Made by a program: the position numbers and the translations under genes. The notes beneath the pieces are model-generated. The model was not told the origin of the DNA. It ran no database searches and saw only the letters and a program-made list of their open reading frames with translations. A DNA stretch of 64,000 nucleotides from Bacillota bacterium (GTDB lineage Bacteria > Bacillota > Clostridia > Christensenellales > SZUA-584), in assembly GCA_023408075.1 (NCBI GenBank), contig JAEYKW010000041.1, positions 41,909 to 105,908 of the forward strand. The letters are read 5' to 3'. Below, one piece after another: positions 8,197-17,119 of the stretch. Every line of letters starts with the position of its first letter. The stretch's first letter is position 1.

Positions 8197-11187
8197 TCAT
8201 TTCACTTTGCCGGAAAGCGCCTTCGAATATGTACCGATCGTCGTTTTACTTCCAGCCACGTAGTAGGCCTGCACCTTGTAGAAGTATTTCTTTCCCGTCT
8301 CCAGCCCGGAATCGGTAAAGGTCAGCGCGCCTGTGACATCCGCAATCCGTGTGTATTGTCCCCATTTGGTGGCCGCACGGTAGACATAGTATCCCGTAAC
8401 GCCCGAAACAGACTTCCAGCTGACCTTGATGCTGCCGGACCCGATAGACTTTGGCGTCAGGAGCTTTGGCTGGCCGATTCTGGCAAAGTATGCCGTCAGC
8501 GTAGAGGTCTTCGCAACAGGGAAGCTTAAAACCGCATCGGCAGATACTTTGGTTCTTCCGTCCGTCCACTTGGTAAGCATATATCCGTTTGCCGGTATCG
8601 CGGTTATCGTCGCCATATCTCCGCCCGCGTATGTGCCCGCGCCGGTCACCTTGCCGTATCTCGCGGAGTTGACTTTGGTTTTGATATTGTATATGCCGGA
8701 CGATGCCCATACGGCATAAAGTGTGATGGTCCCGTTGTTTTCCAACGTGAGGTTTGTCACCCTTTGGCTGTCGGCATAGGCCACCGTGCCGCCGGGACTC
8801 TTGGCCCAGCCTAAGAAGTTAAAGCCTGTCCTCGTAAACCCGTTCTTTGTCAAAGCTTTGTCGATGCTGTAGGTGTGGGCTGACGAAGCCGTTGCACCGT
8901 CGGCATTGCTGTTTTTATCATAGGCAACGGTGTACGTATTCACCGCCCATTTCGCATAAAGCGTCACCGTCCCTCCTTTTACCGAGGTCAGGTTTAATAC
9001 GGTTTGCCCGTCCTGCAACTCCACTGCGCCGCCCGCATCCCTTGCCCAGCCTGCAAAGGTAAAGCCTGTCCGCTTAAACGTATTGGCATTGAGTGCCTGC
9101 GATAAGCCGTAAGCATGATAGCTTGTATCCATCGTGCCGCTGCCGTCGTTGCTTTCATAAACCACCGAATAGGTATAGGGAGCCCACTGTGCGTACAGCG
9201 TCGCGCTTGCGGTAAACGTATATGTGCTGTTTGCGGCGTACGCCTTGCCGCCGCCGTCGGCCCGTGTGTTCCATCCCGTAAAGACGTAGTATGCCTTGGA
9301 AAGCCCGTTTCCGCCCGAAACGGGTATCGTCGTATTGATATGCTGTTCCGTTCCGGATGGGAGAATACCGCTGCCGCCGTTTAAGCTGTAGCTAAGCGAA
9401 TACGGCCTTAAAAATGCGCCGAAGCTCCCTTGCCACGATACGGGGATACCGCAATAGCTGCTCCCGTTAAATCCTGAATCGGACAGACGGTGGGAATGAG
9501 AGGTTGTGGTGACGGGGTCTCTGTAAGCGTCATTCCTTAAGAATACCCTTGCCCGGCCGTATATGTTTAAAATGCCATCGTTGATATCGGAGCTTCCGAT
9601 ATCATAGACTGCATTGCCGCCCTTTTCGGCAAACACGGTGCCTTCTGAAATGATAACCGAAGTGCTCGCGTCAAACGGTTTGCCGCCTAACCCGGGGTTG
9701 CTCTCGCTGCCTGTGGCATTGACAGTCCCGCCCGATATGGTGATCGCTTTGGTCGTGCCATTGTAGCCGGAGCCGATACCGGAGCCGCCCTTTGAGTCTA
9801 TGCCGCCTCCTGTCGCGGTGATATCTCCGCCTGTGATGGTGATTTCGGCTGATTCGCAATAGGTGCCGCCGCCGATGCCCGCGCCGCCTCCTTCTTCAAA
9901 TTCATTCGCACTCCCGGCGGCTACGACTGTACCGTCTTCTATTGTAATCGGGCAGCTCCCATATTCGCCTGTGATGCTGCCACCGATGGCGCCGCCGATG
10001 CCCGCCGCACCGCCGTAGCCGCCGTCGCTGCCAGCTTGTGCCGTAACCGTACCGCTTTTAATGGTGATGGAACCGCTCGAGCCGAGCCCGCCGATGCCGG
10101 GGCCCTTGCGTCCGCCGGTCGCATTCACCGTTGCGTGAGAAATCGTGACGGTTCCGGTGAGGCTCTGACAACCGGCCCCGATGCCCGCGCCGCCGTAACC
10201 GCCCTGCGCAATAATATCACCGCCCGATATTGTGACAGGACATGCAAAAGCGTTATAACTGCTGCCGATGCCCGCGCCGCCAAGGTTGCTCGCATCCGTG
10301 CCGCCGGTTGCCGATACCGTGCCGCCCGAAATGGTTATGTTTGTAAATGAACCGCTGCCCGCGGATTCGCCGTTGCCGATGCCCGAGGCAGCGCCCCCTC
10401 CCAAGGCTGTGATATTTCCTCCGGTGATTGTGATTGTACCGCTGCCGCAATTGCCGCCGCCGCCGATGCCTGCACCACCTTCACCGCCGGTCGCTGACAC
10501 TGTGCCCTCGCTGATTGCGATGGCGGAGGCTGCGTTATCGGCATCCGGGGCTTCATGCCCGCCGCCGATGCCTGCGCCGTTTTGGCCGCCGGTCGCGGTG
10601 ACATGGGCAGACCCCGATATATTGACCGTATTGCATGCACCTTGATTGCCGCCGCCGATACCGGCGCCGTTTTGACCGCCCCATGCGCGGACATCACCGT
10701 CTGTGAATGCAAGCAGTCCGGATTTAATCCCGGTGCCGCTGCCGATGCCCGCCGCATTGGCTCCGCCGTAAGCCTGAAGTATCCCGGTGCCGCCTATTGA
10801 AAGCGACGTACCGTCAGCGACCAGCACGCCGGGCACATCCGCGCCGCCTTTAAGCGTATTTGTGCTGCCGGGAGCGAGCGTCAGCGTATTGCCGGTTCCG
10901 GTGAAGCTTATTGGGCATATGCCGCCGTTGGCGCTGTTATCAATACTGACGCCATCCAATATAATATTTAAACCCGCGCCGCAAATGATTTTAATGTTGG
11001 TGCGGGTCTGCGGATTCGAATCCGTGATCGTAAAAGTATTTGTGGTTCCTGCTGAGAGTGTGACCGTAAAGCCGCTGGAAACACCTGCAAGGTCAACTTC
11101 ATCGGATGCCGCAAAGGCCGTTGACGGAAACACGGAAAACACCATAAGCAACGCAGCCATAATCGACAGAATAGGTTTTTTCTTCAT
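8197..11187 (-). CDS. Large secreted glycine-rich repeat surface protein with InlB repeats and Fn3
   Basis: A 996-residue secreted protein. A signal peptide covers about residues 1-26, ending 'STAFAA'. After a short N-terminal domain, about residues 110-560 consist of many degenerate repeats built around 'GGxNGAGIGGG' and 'ITISGGxVxATGG', a beta-helix-like pattern. About 615-820 carry three Listeria-Bacteroides (InlB B, Flg_new) repeats with 'GFxFxGWA...TLYAxW' signatures. About 825-905 form a divergent InlB-like repeat, and the last about 90 residues are a fibronectin type III domain ('SWKSVSGVTGYYVYRA'). No LPXTG motif or hydrophobic tail is visible, so anchoring is non-covalent or the protein is released. 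GGAGG precedes the ATG. A role in adhesion or glycan interaction is inferred from domain type only. Confidence 0.88.
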   Translation of the reverse strand: MKKKPILSIMAALLMVFSVFPSTAFAASDEVDLAGVSSGFTVTLSAGTTNTFTITDSNPQTRTNIKIICGAGLNIILDGVSIDNSANGGICPISFTGTGNTLTLAPGSTNTLKGGADVPGVLVADGTSLSIGGTGILQAYGGANAAGIGSGTGIKSGLLAFTDGDVRAWGGQNGAGIGGGNQGACNTVNISGSAHVTATGGQNGAGIGGGHEAPDADNAASAIAISEGTVSATGGEGGAGIGGGGNCGSGTITITGGNITALGGGAASGIGNGESAGSGSFTNITISGGTVSATGGTDASNLGGAGIGSSYNAFACPVTISGGDIIAQGGYGGAGIGAGCQSLTGTVTISHATVNATGGRKGPGIGGLGSSGSITIKSGTVTAQAGSDGGYGGAAGIGGAIGGSITGEYGSCPITIEDGTVVAAGSANEFEEGGGAGIGGGTYCESAEITITGGDITATGGGIDSKGGSGIGSGYNGTTKAITISGGTVNATGSESNPGLGGKPFDASTSVIISEGTVFAEKGGNAVYDIGSSDINDGILNIYGRARVFLRNDAYRDPVTTTSHSHRLSDSGFNGSSYCGIPVSWQGSFGAFLRPYSLSYSLNGGSGILPSGTEQHINTTIPVSGGNGLSKAYYVFTGWNTRADGGGKAYAANSTYTFTASATLYAQWAPYTYSVVYESNDGSGTMDTSYHAYGLSQALNANTFKRTGFTFAGWARDAGGAVELQDGQTVLNLTSVKGGTVTLYAKWAVNTYTVAYDKNSNADGATASSAHTYSIDKALTKNGFTRTGFNFLGWAKSPGGTVAYADSQRVTNLTLENNGTITLYAVWASSGIYNIKTKVNSARYGKVTGAGTYAGGDMATITAIPANGYMLTKWTDGRTKVSADAVLSFPVAKTSTLTAYFARIGQPKLLTPKSIGSGSIKVSWKSVSGVTGYYVYRAATKWGQYTRIADVTGALTFTDSGLETGKKYFYKVQAYYVAGSKTTIGTYSKALSGKVK

Positions 11188-11649
11188 AGCAGCAAATGAA
11201 CCTCCGGATTGATTTTTGTTGAAGAAACCCCATTAAAGGGCATATATTGTCATAATATATAATTAAGTCAGGCATGTCCAGTTATTAATCAACGGATGTT
11301 TAATGTTGAAACTCATAGACTGTGAACAGAGTCTCCAAAGCTTATACTTCTATGTGGCGTTAAACCATGACGGCATATATATGATGTCAGGGACTATTGG
11401 TGATTACGAATTTTACACCATGAATGGGTTAAGGCCCATTCATTTATCAGCTGAAGCGATAATACTGCCCGTGATATTAAAAAAGAACCATTGATATTGC
11501 ATAATTCAACAAAAACTAACATGATAGCCCATTATTGTGATATAATACGCATATCAAGTGGCATTAAAACAGAAGGAATATGCAACTGAGCTCATATGTA
11601 AAGCCTGACATTCACATCGAAATTATTATCAGCAAAGGAGAGCCTCATT
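11188..11649. other. Intergenic region between divergent genes
   Basis: No gene is supported. A 63-codon ORF (11303-11494) lacks a ribosome site. It contains upstream signals for both neighbours: AT-rich sequence around 11240-11265 for the surface protein, and a TATAAT at about 11551 for the gene at 11650, without a convincing -35 box. Confidence 0.4.
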
Positions 11650-12648
11650 ATGGCATTATTCAATTGTCCTGAGTGCGGAAAAGAAATATCTGATACGGTT
11701 AAAAAATGCCCTCATTGCGGAGTAAACCTTAAACCCAAGAAAAAGCTTGATCCAAAGAAGATGAAGCTTGTCGCCATAATTGGAGGTGCTTCAATTGTCC
11801 TCATCGGTGCTTTTATCGCGTTATATATTTTTTTGATACATCCAAGTGCCGTTTTCAATGATGCTCAAGCAGCTTTTAAAGCAGGGGATTATGATGAGGC
11901 ATTAAAGGCATGCGATCAGATTCCGAATTATTCGGGAGCAAGTGAATTAAAAGACGAAATATTATTTACAAAGGCGCAAAATGCATATCAGAGCGGACAA
12001 TATGATGAAGCCCTCGGGATATGTGACCAGATTAAAGACTACGACGGAACAGCTTCGTTGGTAAACGATATTACATTTGCTAAAGCGAAAGCCGCATATG
12101 AAAGCAGTGATTTTGACGGTGCCTTAACCTTGCTGTCGAACATTGCGGATTACGAAGGGGCTGACACACTCAAAGACGATATTATTTGGGCAAAAGGAAG
12201 CAAGTTGTTTCAAGAAGGTGATTTTGAGTCCGCAAAGACTGAACTTGGAAAAATCCCCGAGAGCTTAAATGCCGCTTCGCTGCTGGATGAAATAGCCGCC
12301 TATGAACAAGCGCTTACATGCAGTGTGGATTTGAAAAGCCTCTTGAAAAATCCCGATTCCATGCAGCTTTTCGAAATCAGAAACTATGTGTCCCCCGATA
12401 CCAAGCAATCAATCATCATGATAGAATATAGCGGTCAAAACGGTTTTGGCGGCATGACGAGGAGTTATGTTGCTTATTTAGACGGTGAGTATACGGGCAA
12501 TTGTAGCTCTTTGGATGTGAACGACATAGATTCAGATGACTATAAAGAACTCGGGACTTGGTTGGTTCTCAATACATTCTGGGACCTTGAAACTGTAACA
12601 AAAATTGATACAGGCATTATTGAAAAGGCGCTTGAGAAGCAAAGCTAA
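11650..12648 (+). CDS. Zinc-ribbon, single-TM, TPR-like repeat protein
   Basis: A 332-residue protein. It opens with a short zinc ribbon (CPECG...CPHCG, residues 6-23), then a Lys-rich stretch and one transmembrane helix (about 39-64). Next come four or five alpha-helical repeats of about 32 residues ('FxxGDYDEALxxCDQIxxYxGAxxLKDEI', about 70-210), reminiscent of TPR/Sel1. The final about 110 residues form a separate domain ('LKSLLKNPDSMQLFEI...') that resembles the mature part of the protein at 22423-22926. AAAGGAGAG precedes the ATG. It is probably a membrane-anchored scaffold with the repeats outside the cell; the function is unknown. The gene is monocistronic. Confidence 0.75.
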   Translation: MALFNCPECGKEISDTVKKCPHCGVNLKPKKKLDPKKMKLVAIIGGASIVLIGAFIALYIFLIHPSAVFNDAQAAFKAGDYDEALKACDQIPNYSGASELKDEILFTKAQNAYQSGQYDEALGICDQIKDYDGTASLVNDITFAKAKAAYESSDFDGALTLLSNIADYEGADTLKDDIIWAKGSKLFQEGDFESAKTELGKIPESLNAASLLDEIAAYEQALTCSVDLKSLLKNPDSMQLFEIRNYVSPDTKQSIIMIEYSGQNGFGGMTRSYVAYLDGEYTGNCSSLDVNDIDSDDYKELGTWLVLNTFWDLETVTKIDTGIIEKALEKQS

Positions 12649-12935
12649 GGCGCAGGCAGCGGTTGTGGTCTATAAATTGGACTGATTTGACAGCCGCTGG
12701 CAAGAATGAAAGCAAGCGTGTCGCCAAATAGGAATAATTAAGGCTGAACGCAGCCAAGAAAAACAATCTGTTAGACTGAGGCTTGAATTTCCCAAAGACC
12801 GCGAAATGAACGCTGTATCTGTAAGATATGGCGTTTTATTTTTATCATCTGCTATACATCGTCAAACATCTTATCCCGAACAAATTGCCTCCCGTGACAT
12901 AATATATATTGATTCATAATGGGAGGTTAAATTTC

Positions 12936-13406
12936 ATGCTGAGAAAAAATAACCTTTATGCGTCTGCCACGCAGAATCGGCTCGTTTTTCGCACGCCGCC
13001 GGGATCCCGGCACATTGAGGCCGGTCAGACGGTGCGCCTGACGGATAGCCTGCCTGACGGGGTGACGGTGGCGGGTTTTTATACAATTCGCGTTTATGCC
13101 GTATGCAGGCCGGACGGTACGGTGCCCGTTTCTTTTTATATCAATGTGCTGGACCGGCAAAACGAAGAGCTTATTTTCAACTTAGATAATTTCACCGTGC
13201 AGCTCGGAGAAGCCGTGACGCGCACTTATAATGTGCCGGGCCAGGCGCTGGTCGTATTTGCTGCGGCCGGAGAGGGAACCGGCGGCACGGGCGTCGATTT
13301 CGGAATTCTCGGGTTTGGGCCGCGCCTCCGCAGTGATGTCCGCACACCTTTGGCGGAACGCCGCGCTGCTGTTGTTCCAAACTTATTGAAAGGAGTGGTC
13401 AGATGA
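12936..13406 (+). CDS. Unrecognised 156-residue beta-rich protein
   Basis: I do not recognise this protein. The 156 residues are rich in beta-strand patterns (VRLTDSLPDGVTV, FYTIRVYAVC) and contain a Gly-rich loop (GEGTGGTGVDFGILGFGPRL). There is no signal peptide or transmembrane helix. I start it at ATG 12936, which follows GGGAGG by ten bases, rather than at an upstream TTG. Its stop overlaps the start of the next gene (ATGA at 13403-13406), so it is translationally coupled to a YVTN beta-propeller. The pair probably acts together, possibly as structural or coat components. Confidence 0.7.
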   Translation: MLRKNNLYASATQNRLVFRTPPGSRHIEAGQTVRLTDSLPDGVTVAGFYTIRVYAVCRPDGTVPVSFYINVLDRQNEELIFNLDNFTVQLGEAVTRTYNVPGQALVVFAAAGEGTGGTGVDFGILGFGPRLRSDVRTPLAERRAAVVPNLLKGVVR

Positions 13407-14397
13407 ACCTCCAAAGCAATCTCATGCTGGACAATCGGGAAGAGTACCTGAGACTCATCGGGGCACCGGCTCAGCAAGCTGCTGTACTTTTAAATGAGAA
13501 CCTTGCGCCCGAGGCATGCAGCCTGTGGAGACGGCACACACTGGCTTATATATGCATCTATGCGAGCAATTACGTCTCAGTGGTCGATATAAATGATGCC
13601 CGACGACTGTTCGATATACCCGTTGGATTTGGGCCGCTCGATATTGATATCAACCGCGTTAATTTGCTCGGATATGTTTCCAATTTTTTTGACAATACGC
13701 TCTCAATGATCGATCTGCGCATCAATAGGACGGTGAAAACCGTAACCGTGGGCCGTTCACCCGCAGCGGACGGTATCTGTATGTGGTCCACTACGGCGAA
13801 CCCTCGGTTTATGTGCTGGATGCGGCCACGCTTGAAAAGGTCACGGAGATCCCGCTCCCGTCAATCGGCTTTCAGATCGACATCACGGCCAGCGGTGCGC
13901 TCGCGTTTGTGAGCCTGCGCAGTGCTTCGCAGATTGCCGTGATCGACCTGTCCGTCAACCTCGTCGTCAAGGTGATTCCCGCCGGGCCGGGCACCGAAGA
14001 CGTTCGCGTCAGCCCATTGAACAGGCTTGTGTTTGTCTCAAATGAAGACGGCAACACGATCACACCCGTCAACATTGCGCTGGCCGAGCCTGCAACGCCC
14101 GAGCTGCGCACGCCCGCCGGGCCGGTTGGCCTTGCGTTTTCGGCAGGGGGCAGCCGTCTCTACTGCGCAAATCGCGGGGATCAATCCGTATCAGTGTTTG
14201 ATGTATTTACGCACAGTGAGATCAACAGAATCTCCGTGGGGCAGGGGCCTTACGGCGCCGAGACGGCAAACGGCGGTTTGCAGCTGGTGGTTACAAACAC
14301 GTTTGAGGATACGGTCTCGATCATCGACACACGGGTGAACGCCGTCACAGCCACGGTCACAGTGGGCTTCGCGCCCGCTTTTCTGGCGATACTTTGA
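13403..14397 (+). pseudogene. YVTN-type beta-propeller protein, frameshifted
   Basis: Two overlapping reading frames together encode one YVTN/NHL-like beta-propeller. Residues from 13403 read to 'TVKTVTVGRSP' (about 13765), and the continuation 'GRYLYVVHYGEPSVYVLDAATL' is in a different frame and runs to 14397. The propeller repeat 'VGxSPxGRYLYV' is cut exactly at the join near 13755-13770, so one base seems to have been lost or two gained. Repeats such as 'SVSVFDVFTHSEINRISVGQGPYG' continue regularly afterwards. GAAAGGAG precedes the ATG, which overlaps the previous stop. It is either a genuine recent frameshift or a sequencing error. The intact product would be about 330 residues without a signal peptide. 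Confidence 0.75.
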
Positions 14398-14401
14398 AAG
14401 A

Positions 14402-14447
14402 AAAGAACGAAGTTTTATGAGCGCGAGCATACGGCTTCGTTCTTTAT
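14402..14447 (+). terminator. Terminator after the beta-propeller gene
   Basis: Perfect 11-bp arms AAAGAACGAAG (14402-14412) and CTTCGTTCTTT (14435-14445) with a 22-base loop lie directly after the stop. Confidence 0.6.
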
Positions 14448-14532
14448 CACATTTGTCCCTTTGCACCGCATTAAACAATGGACGGTATGACCAAACAGCA
14501 TAGCAGTGAGACATGGAATTTTTCAGCGGCCT

Positions 14533-14562
14533 GCCTGCCAAGATACAATGGCAGGCTTTTTG
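14533..14562 (+). terminator. Second hairpin terminator
   Basis: GCCTGCCA/TGGCAGGC stem with an 8-base loop, followed by TTTTT. It also faces the small minus-strand gene at 14588-14722 and may back up the preceding terminator. Confidence 0.65.
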
Positions 14563-14587
14563 ATATGGCTGTAGATTGCAATGTTTA

Positions 14588-14722
14588 TTAGTGATTCATA
14601 AAGGCATTCGGCTTCAAATTCTTGTCCTTTTTTTCGGAGGTATCTCCGTTTTTCTTTTGAACCTGACGGGATTTATGCTTGGCATTATCGGGGGTGGACG
14701 GCTTCTCTGTTTCCTTTTTCAT
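14588..14722 (-). CDS. Small lysine-rich protein of 44 residues
   Basis: A short ORF starting at ATG 14722 and preceded by AAAGGAG at good spacing. The product is 44 residues and highly hydrophilic, with Lys, Asn and Glu dominating (begins MKKETEKPSTPDNAKHK, ends FMNH). No hydrophobic segment or Cys is present. It lies alone between terminators on the opposite strand to its neighbours. The composition resembles small intrinsically disordered stress or spore proteins, but I cannot name a family. Support rests on the ribosome site and clean ORF, so confidence is moderate. Confidence 0.5.
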   Translation of the reverse strand: MKKETEKPSTPDNAKHKSRQVQKKNGDTSEKKDKNLKPNAFMNH

Positions 14723-14848
14723 AACATGCTCCTTTGAATTCCGATCTTCTATTATCTTCGGTCAAACAGCGCCTTTTATGCATAGCAGAGATAGCTGTCG
14801 GCATTGTATTGGGAGTAAAAAATATTTTTCAAAAAATCTGATTTGCAG

Positions 14849-14893
14849 TTGACTTTTTAATCATGTTTAAATATAATTTAAACATGATTAAAA
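14849..14893 (+). promoter_or_regulatory. Promoter with 39-bp perfect palindromic operator
   Basis: -35 TTGACT (14849-14854), 17-bp spacer and -10 TATAAT (14872-14877) drive the reductase gene. A perfect inverted repeat with 18-bp arms (TTTTAATCATGTTTAAAT) and a 3-base centre fills 14855-14893, exactly covering spacer, -10 and start site. One arm with two mismatches recurs at 15702-15719, upstream of the TetR gene, which makes that TetR the likely ligand-controlled repressor. Confidence 0.85.
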
Positions 14894-14936
14894 TAGAATT
14901 AAAACGCAACCGGATATTGCGGAAAGGAAGGATCAT

Positions 14937-15647
14937 ATGAAAACTAATTTTACTGTTGTTGGCGTCATCAGCAGCGCAAACGCGTGCAGCAACAGCGCGG
15001 CGATGGTGCGTGAGGCGCTCAAGAGAGCGAAGGAGGAGGGCGCAGCCGTTCAGGAAATCTACCTGCCGGATCAAAAACTCGGGTTCTGCACGGGCTGCCG
15101 ACAGTGCCTGAACGGGAGCTGCCCTCAAAAGGACGATTTTGAACGGATCAGAGAGGCGATCTATCGGGCGGACGGCATTATATGGGGGTCGCCGACGTAC
15201 GGCGCATTGCCCAACGCCATCATGAAAAACCTCATCGACAGGCTGGGCATATACGAGGCGTCCACGTCATCGCTGGGCGGCAAGTATATGGCGGGTATCG
15301 CGGCGGCCAACAATGCGGGCGTTGCCAAAAAAGTCGCCAAGCAGCTGGCCCTCTTTGGCGTCAACGGCACTTTTTTAAGAAGCTACGCGTCGGGATATTT
15401 GGGCGCGGGGTCACTCGGCAAAGCGGCAAACAGTCCGGCATCGCTGGAGAAGGCAAGAAAGCTCGGGAAAAAGATAGCCTGCGACATCAAGCAGGAAAAA
15501 ACCTATCCTCTCCAGAATATCGCGGGGCGGCTTAGAATCGGCTTGCTGCTTAAGCCGATATTCAGCAAGTTCATTCTTAAGAACAAGGACGGCGAAACAA
15601 AAGCTATTTACGAGAATCTGCATGAGAGAGGCTTGATCACAGGTTGA
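14937..15647 (+). CDS. NADPH-dependent FMN reductase, flavodoxin fold
   Basis: A 236-residue flavodoxin-fold oxidoreductase of the NADPH-dependent FMN reductase/iron-sulfur flavoprotein type. The phosphate-binding start is 'VVGVISSANACSNSAAMV' (about 7-24). A Cys-rich segment 'CTGCRQCLNGSCPQKDD' (about 51-67) is typical of iron-sulfur flavoproteins and related reductases. 'WGSPTYGALPNAIMKNLIDR' (about 83-102) forms the second FMN-binding loop. The C-terminal extension (about 185-236) is basic. GGAAAGGAAGG precedes the ATG. The gene is driven by the promoter-operator at 14849-14893 and followed by a TetR gene sharing a half operator, suggesting induction by an electrophile, quinone or drug that the enzyme reduces. 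Confidence 0.88.
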   Translation: MKTNFTVVGVISSANACSNSAAMVREALKRAKEEGAAVQEIYLPDQKLGFCTGCRQCLNGSCPQKDDFERIREAIYRADGIIWGSPTYGALPNAIMKNLIDRLGIYEASTSSLGGKYMAGIAAANNAGVAKKVAKQLALFGVNGTFLRSYASGYLGAGSLGKAANSPASLEKARKLGKKIACDIKQEKTYPLQNIAGRLRIGLLLKPIFSKFILKNKDGETKAIYENLHERGLITG

Positions 15648-15701
15648 TTTCCGGCGATCATGTCAAATCTGTTGATAATTTCGCCGGATGGAAGTAGTAT
15701 G

Positions 15702-15719
15702 ATTTAAACGCAATTAAAA
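15702..15719 (+). promoter_or_regulatory. Half operator upstream of the TetR gene
   Basis: ATTTAAACGCAATTAAAA matches one arm of the 39-bp palindrome at 14855-14893 at 16 of 18 positions and ends 14 bases before the TetR start. Autoregulation is the simplest reading. Confidence 0.55.
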
Positions 15720-15733
15720 ATGAGAGGTACGGC

Positions 15734-16303
15734 ATGGAAAACGAGGGCATCGAAGCAAAGGAAAGGATTCTGACGACTGTGATCGGCATGCTGACGGAGG
15801 GCATGGATGTCAACAAGTTGACGATACGGATGATTGCGGAGAGGGCCAGCGTCAACAGCGCATTGATCAACTATTATTTTCAGACAAAAGAGAATCTGCT
15901 GGTTAAGGCCGTGGAAGCCTGTATGCTTAAAATGTCGGATATGATATATGAAAAGGACACACAGGATGAGCCGCCTGCGGACCGGGTCAGACGGATACTG
16001 AAAAATATCGCGACATTCTCATTGAACCACTACACATTGGCTGAGTTTGCGATCTCCGTCGAGCTCAAGCACGGCTGCTTTTATTCCACGCAAACGATCA
16101 TGTATATGTTGAGGCGCATCTATCAGAAGACGAAAACGGATGTTGAAATTAAGCTGATGGCGTTGCAGCTGATTGCCCCGCTTCAGGTGATGCTATTAAG
16201 CGCAAAGGAGTATCAGGGGTATTTGCAGGAAGATATTTTCGATGAGGCAAAGCGCGGTGAATTGATCGATATCATGATTGACAATGTCATGAGAGAAGCC
16301 TGA
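15734..16303 (+). CDS. TetR/AcrR family regulator
   Basis: A 189-residue one-component regulator. The N-terminal helix-turn-helix spans about residues 8-55, with the TetR core 'LTIRMIAERASVNSALINYYFQTKENLL'. The remaining helical ligand domain (about 60-189) has no recognisable specificity signature. AGAGGTACGGC precedes the ATG. The gene lies 86 bases after the reductase gene in the same direction, with a half copy of the reductase operator just upstream. It most likely represses both itself and the reductase, with release by a small molecule. Confidence 0.9.
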   Translation: MENEGIEAKERILTTVIGMLTEGMDVNKLTIRMIAERASVNSALINYYFQTKENLLVKAVEACMLKMSDMIYEKDTQDEPPADRVRRILKNIATFSLNHYTLAEFAISVELKHGCFYSTQTIMYMLRRIYQKTKTDVEIKLMALQLIAPLQVMLLSAKEYQGYLQEDIFDEAKRGELIDIMIDNVMREA

Positions 16304-16396
16304 CCGTAAGACGGATACGGACAAAACGATGGATGGCTGAATTATTGAGGGGAGCGGATCATGAATCTGCTTCCTGTTTTATTGTCAAAATAAAAA

Positions 16397-16446
16397 GTTA
16401 AGTCAACTAAATTTAAATTGACAAATAAGTTAAGCTGACTTAATAT
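16397..16446 (+). promoter_or_regulatory. Promoter and candidate operator of second TetR gene
   Basis: -35 TTGACA (16418-16423), 17-bp spacer, -10 TAATAT (16441-16446). Two imperfect palindromes, AGTTAAGTCAACT (16398-16410) and AAGTTAAGCTGACTT (16427-16441), flank or overlap the -35/-10 region and share GTTAAG/CTTAAC-like halves. They are likely sites for the TetR encoded at 16469. Confidence 0.7.
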
Positions 16447-16468
16447 ATTTATCGGGAGGAGCAAATGA

Positions 16469-17119
16469 ATGGGTTTACGCGAGATTAAAAAAAGTCAATT
16501 GAAGCTGTCGTTTCTTGAGGCTGCTTTGGAATTGCTTAAGAAAGAGCCATTCGAAAAAATAAAGGTGCTGGATATTTGTCACAGGGTCGGAACGTCTGAA
16601 GTCACCTTTTTTAAGTATTTTCGAAGGAAAGAAGAGATCCTGCAGTTTTTTATGCTCGTTTGGGATTTCAAACGGACGCAGAGGCTGAAACGGGAGGGGT
16701 TTCAAAGAGGCCTGTCGGGCCTGTATGCGATATTTGACGATATTGCCAAAACTGATAACGCACTCGGTATTATGATCGCTTTCGTCTCATTTATCGCGTC
16801 CCAACGGGAAAAACCCGCGTCAATAAAGCTGGAGCCATCCGATAAGGAACTCGTCGTGCCGGGTTATATTCAGGACGAAACCGAGGAAGACCTCGATCAG
16901 CAGATGGCCAGATTGGTGAGGGAGGCCATCGTAGACGGGGAAATTCGCGATGATGCCCGTATTGACGAGCTCATCAAAGTCCTGTCGGGGATTTTTTATG
17001 GCGTGCCGCTCATCACGCACGCCACATCGGGAGACGACCTCGGCGGCGATTATTTAAGCTCGCTTCATTTTGTCTTTGAAGCAATTAGTATCAAAAGGGG
17101 ATATGAGAGTGAGGATTGA
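16469..17119 (+). CDS. TetR/AcrR family regulator
   Basis: A 216-residue TetR-type repressor. The helix-turn-helix region (about 12-58) reads 'FEKIKVLDICHRVGTSEVTFFKYFRRKEEIL'. The C-terminal ligand domain is unassigned and contains an acidic segment (about 130-150). GGAGGAG precedes the ATG. The stop codon lies 17 bases inside the next gene, an alpha/beta hydrolase, so the two are co-transcribed and probably coupled. The promoter at 16418-16446 carries palindromes suited to autorepression. The CPBP protease gene may belong to the same transcript. Confidence 0.88.
   Translation: MGLREIKKSQLKLSFLEAALELLKKEPFEKIKVLDICHRVGTSEVTFFKYFRRKEEILQFFMLVWDFKRTQRLKREGFQRGLSGLYAIFDDIAKTDNALGIMIAFVSFIASQREKPASIKLEPSDKELVVPGYIQDETEEDLDQQMARLVREAIVDGEIRDDARIDELIKVLSGIFYGVPLITHATSGDDLGGDYLSSLHFVFEAISIKRGYESED

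Noticed and set aside
9115..10800. Several ORFs of 60-140 codons on both strands inside the surface-protein gene
   Set aside because: They follow the periodic GC-rich repeat codons of the real gene and lack ribosome sites.
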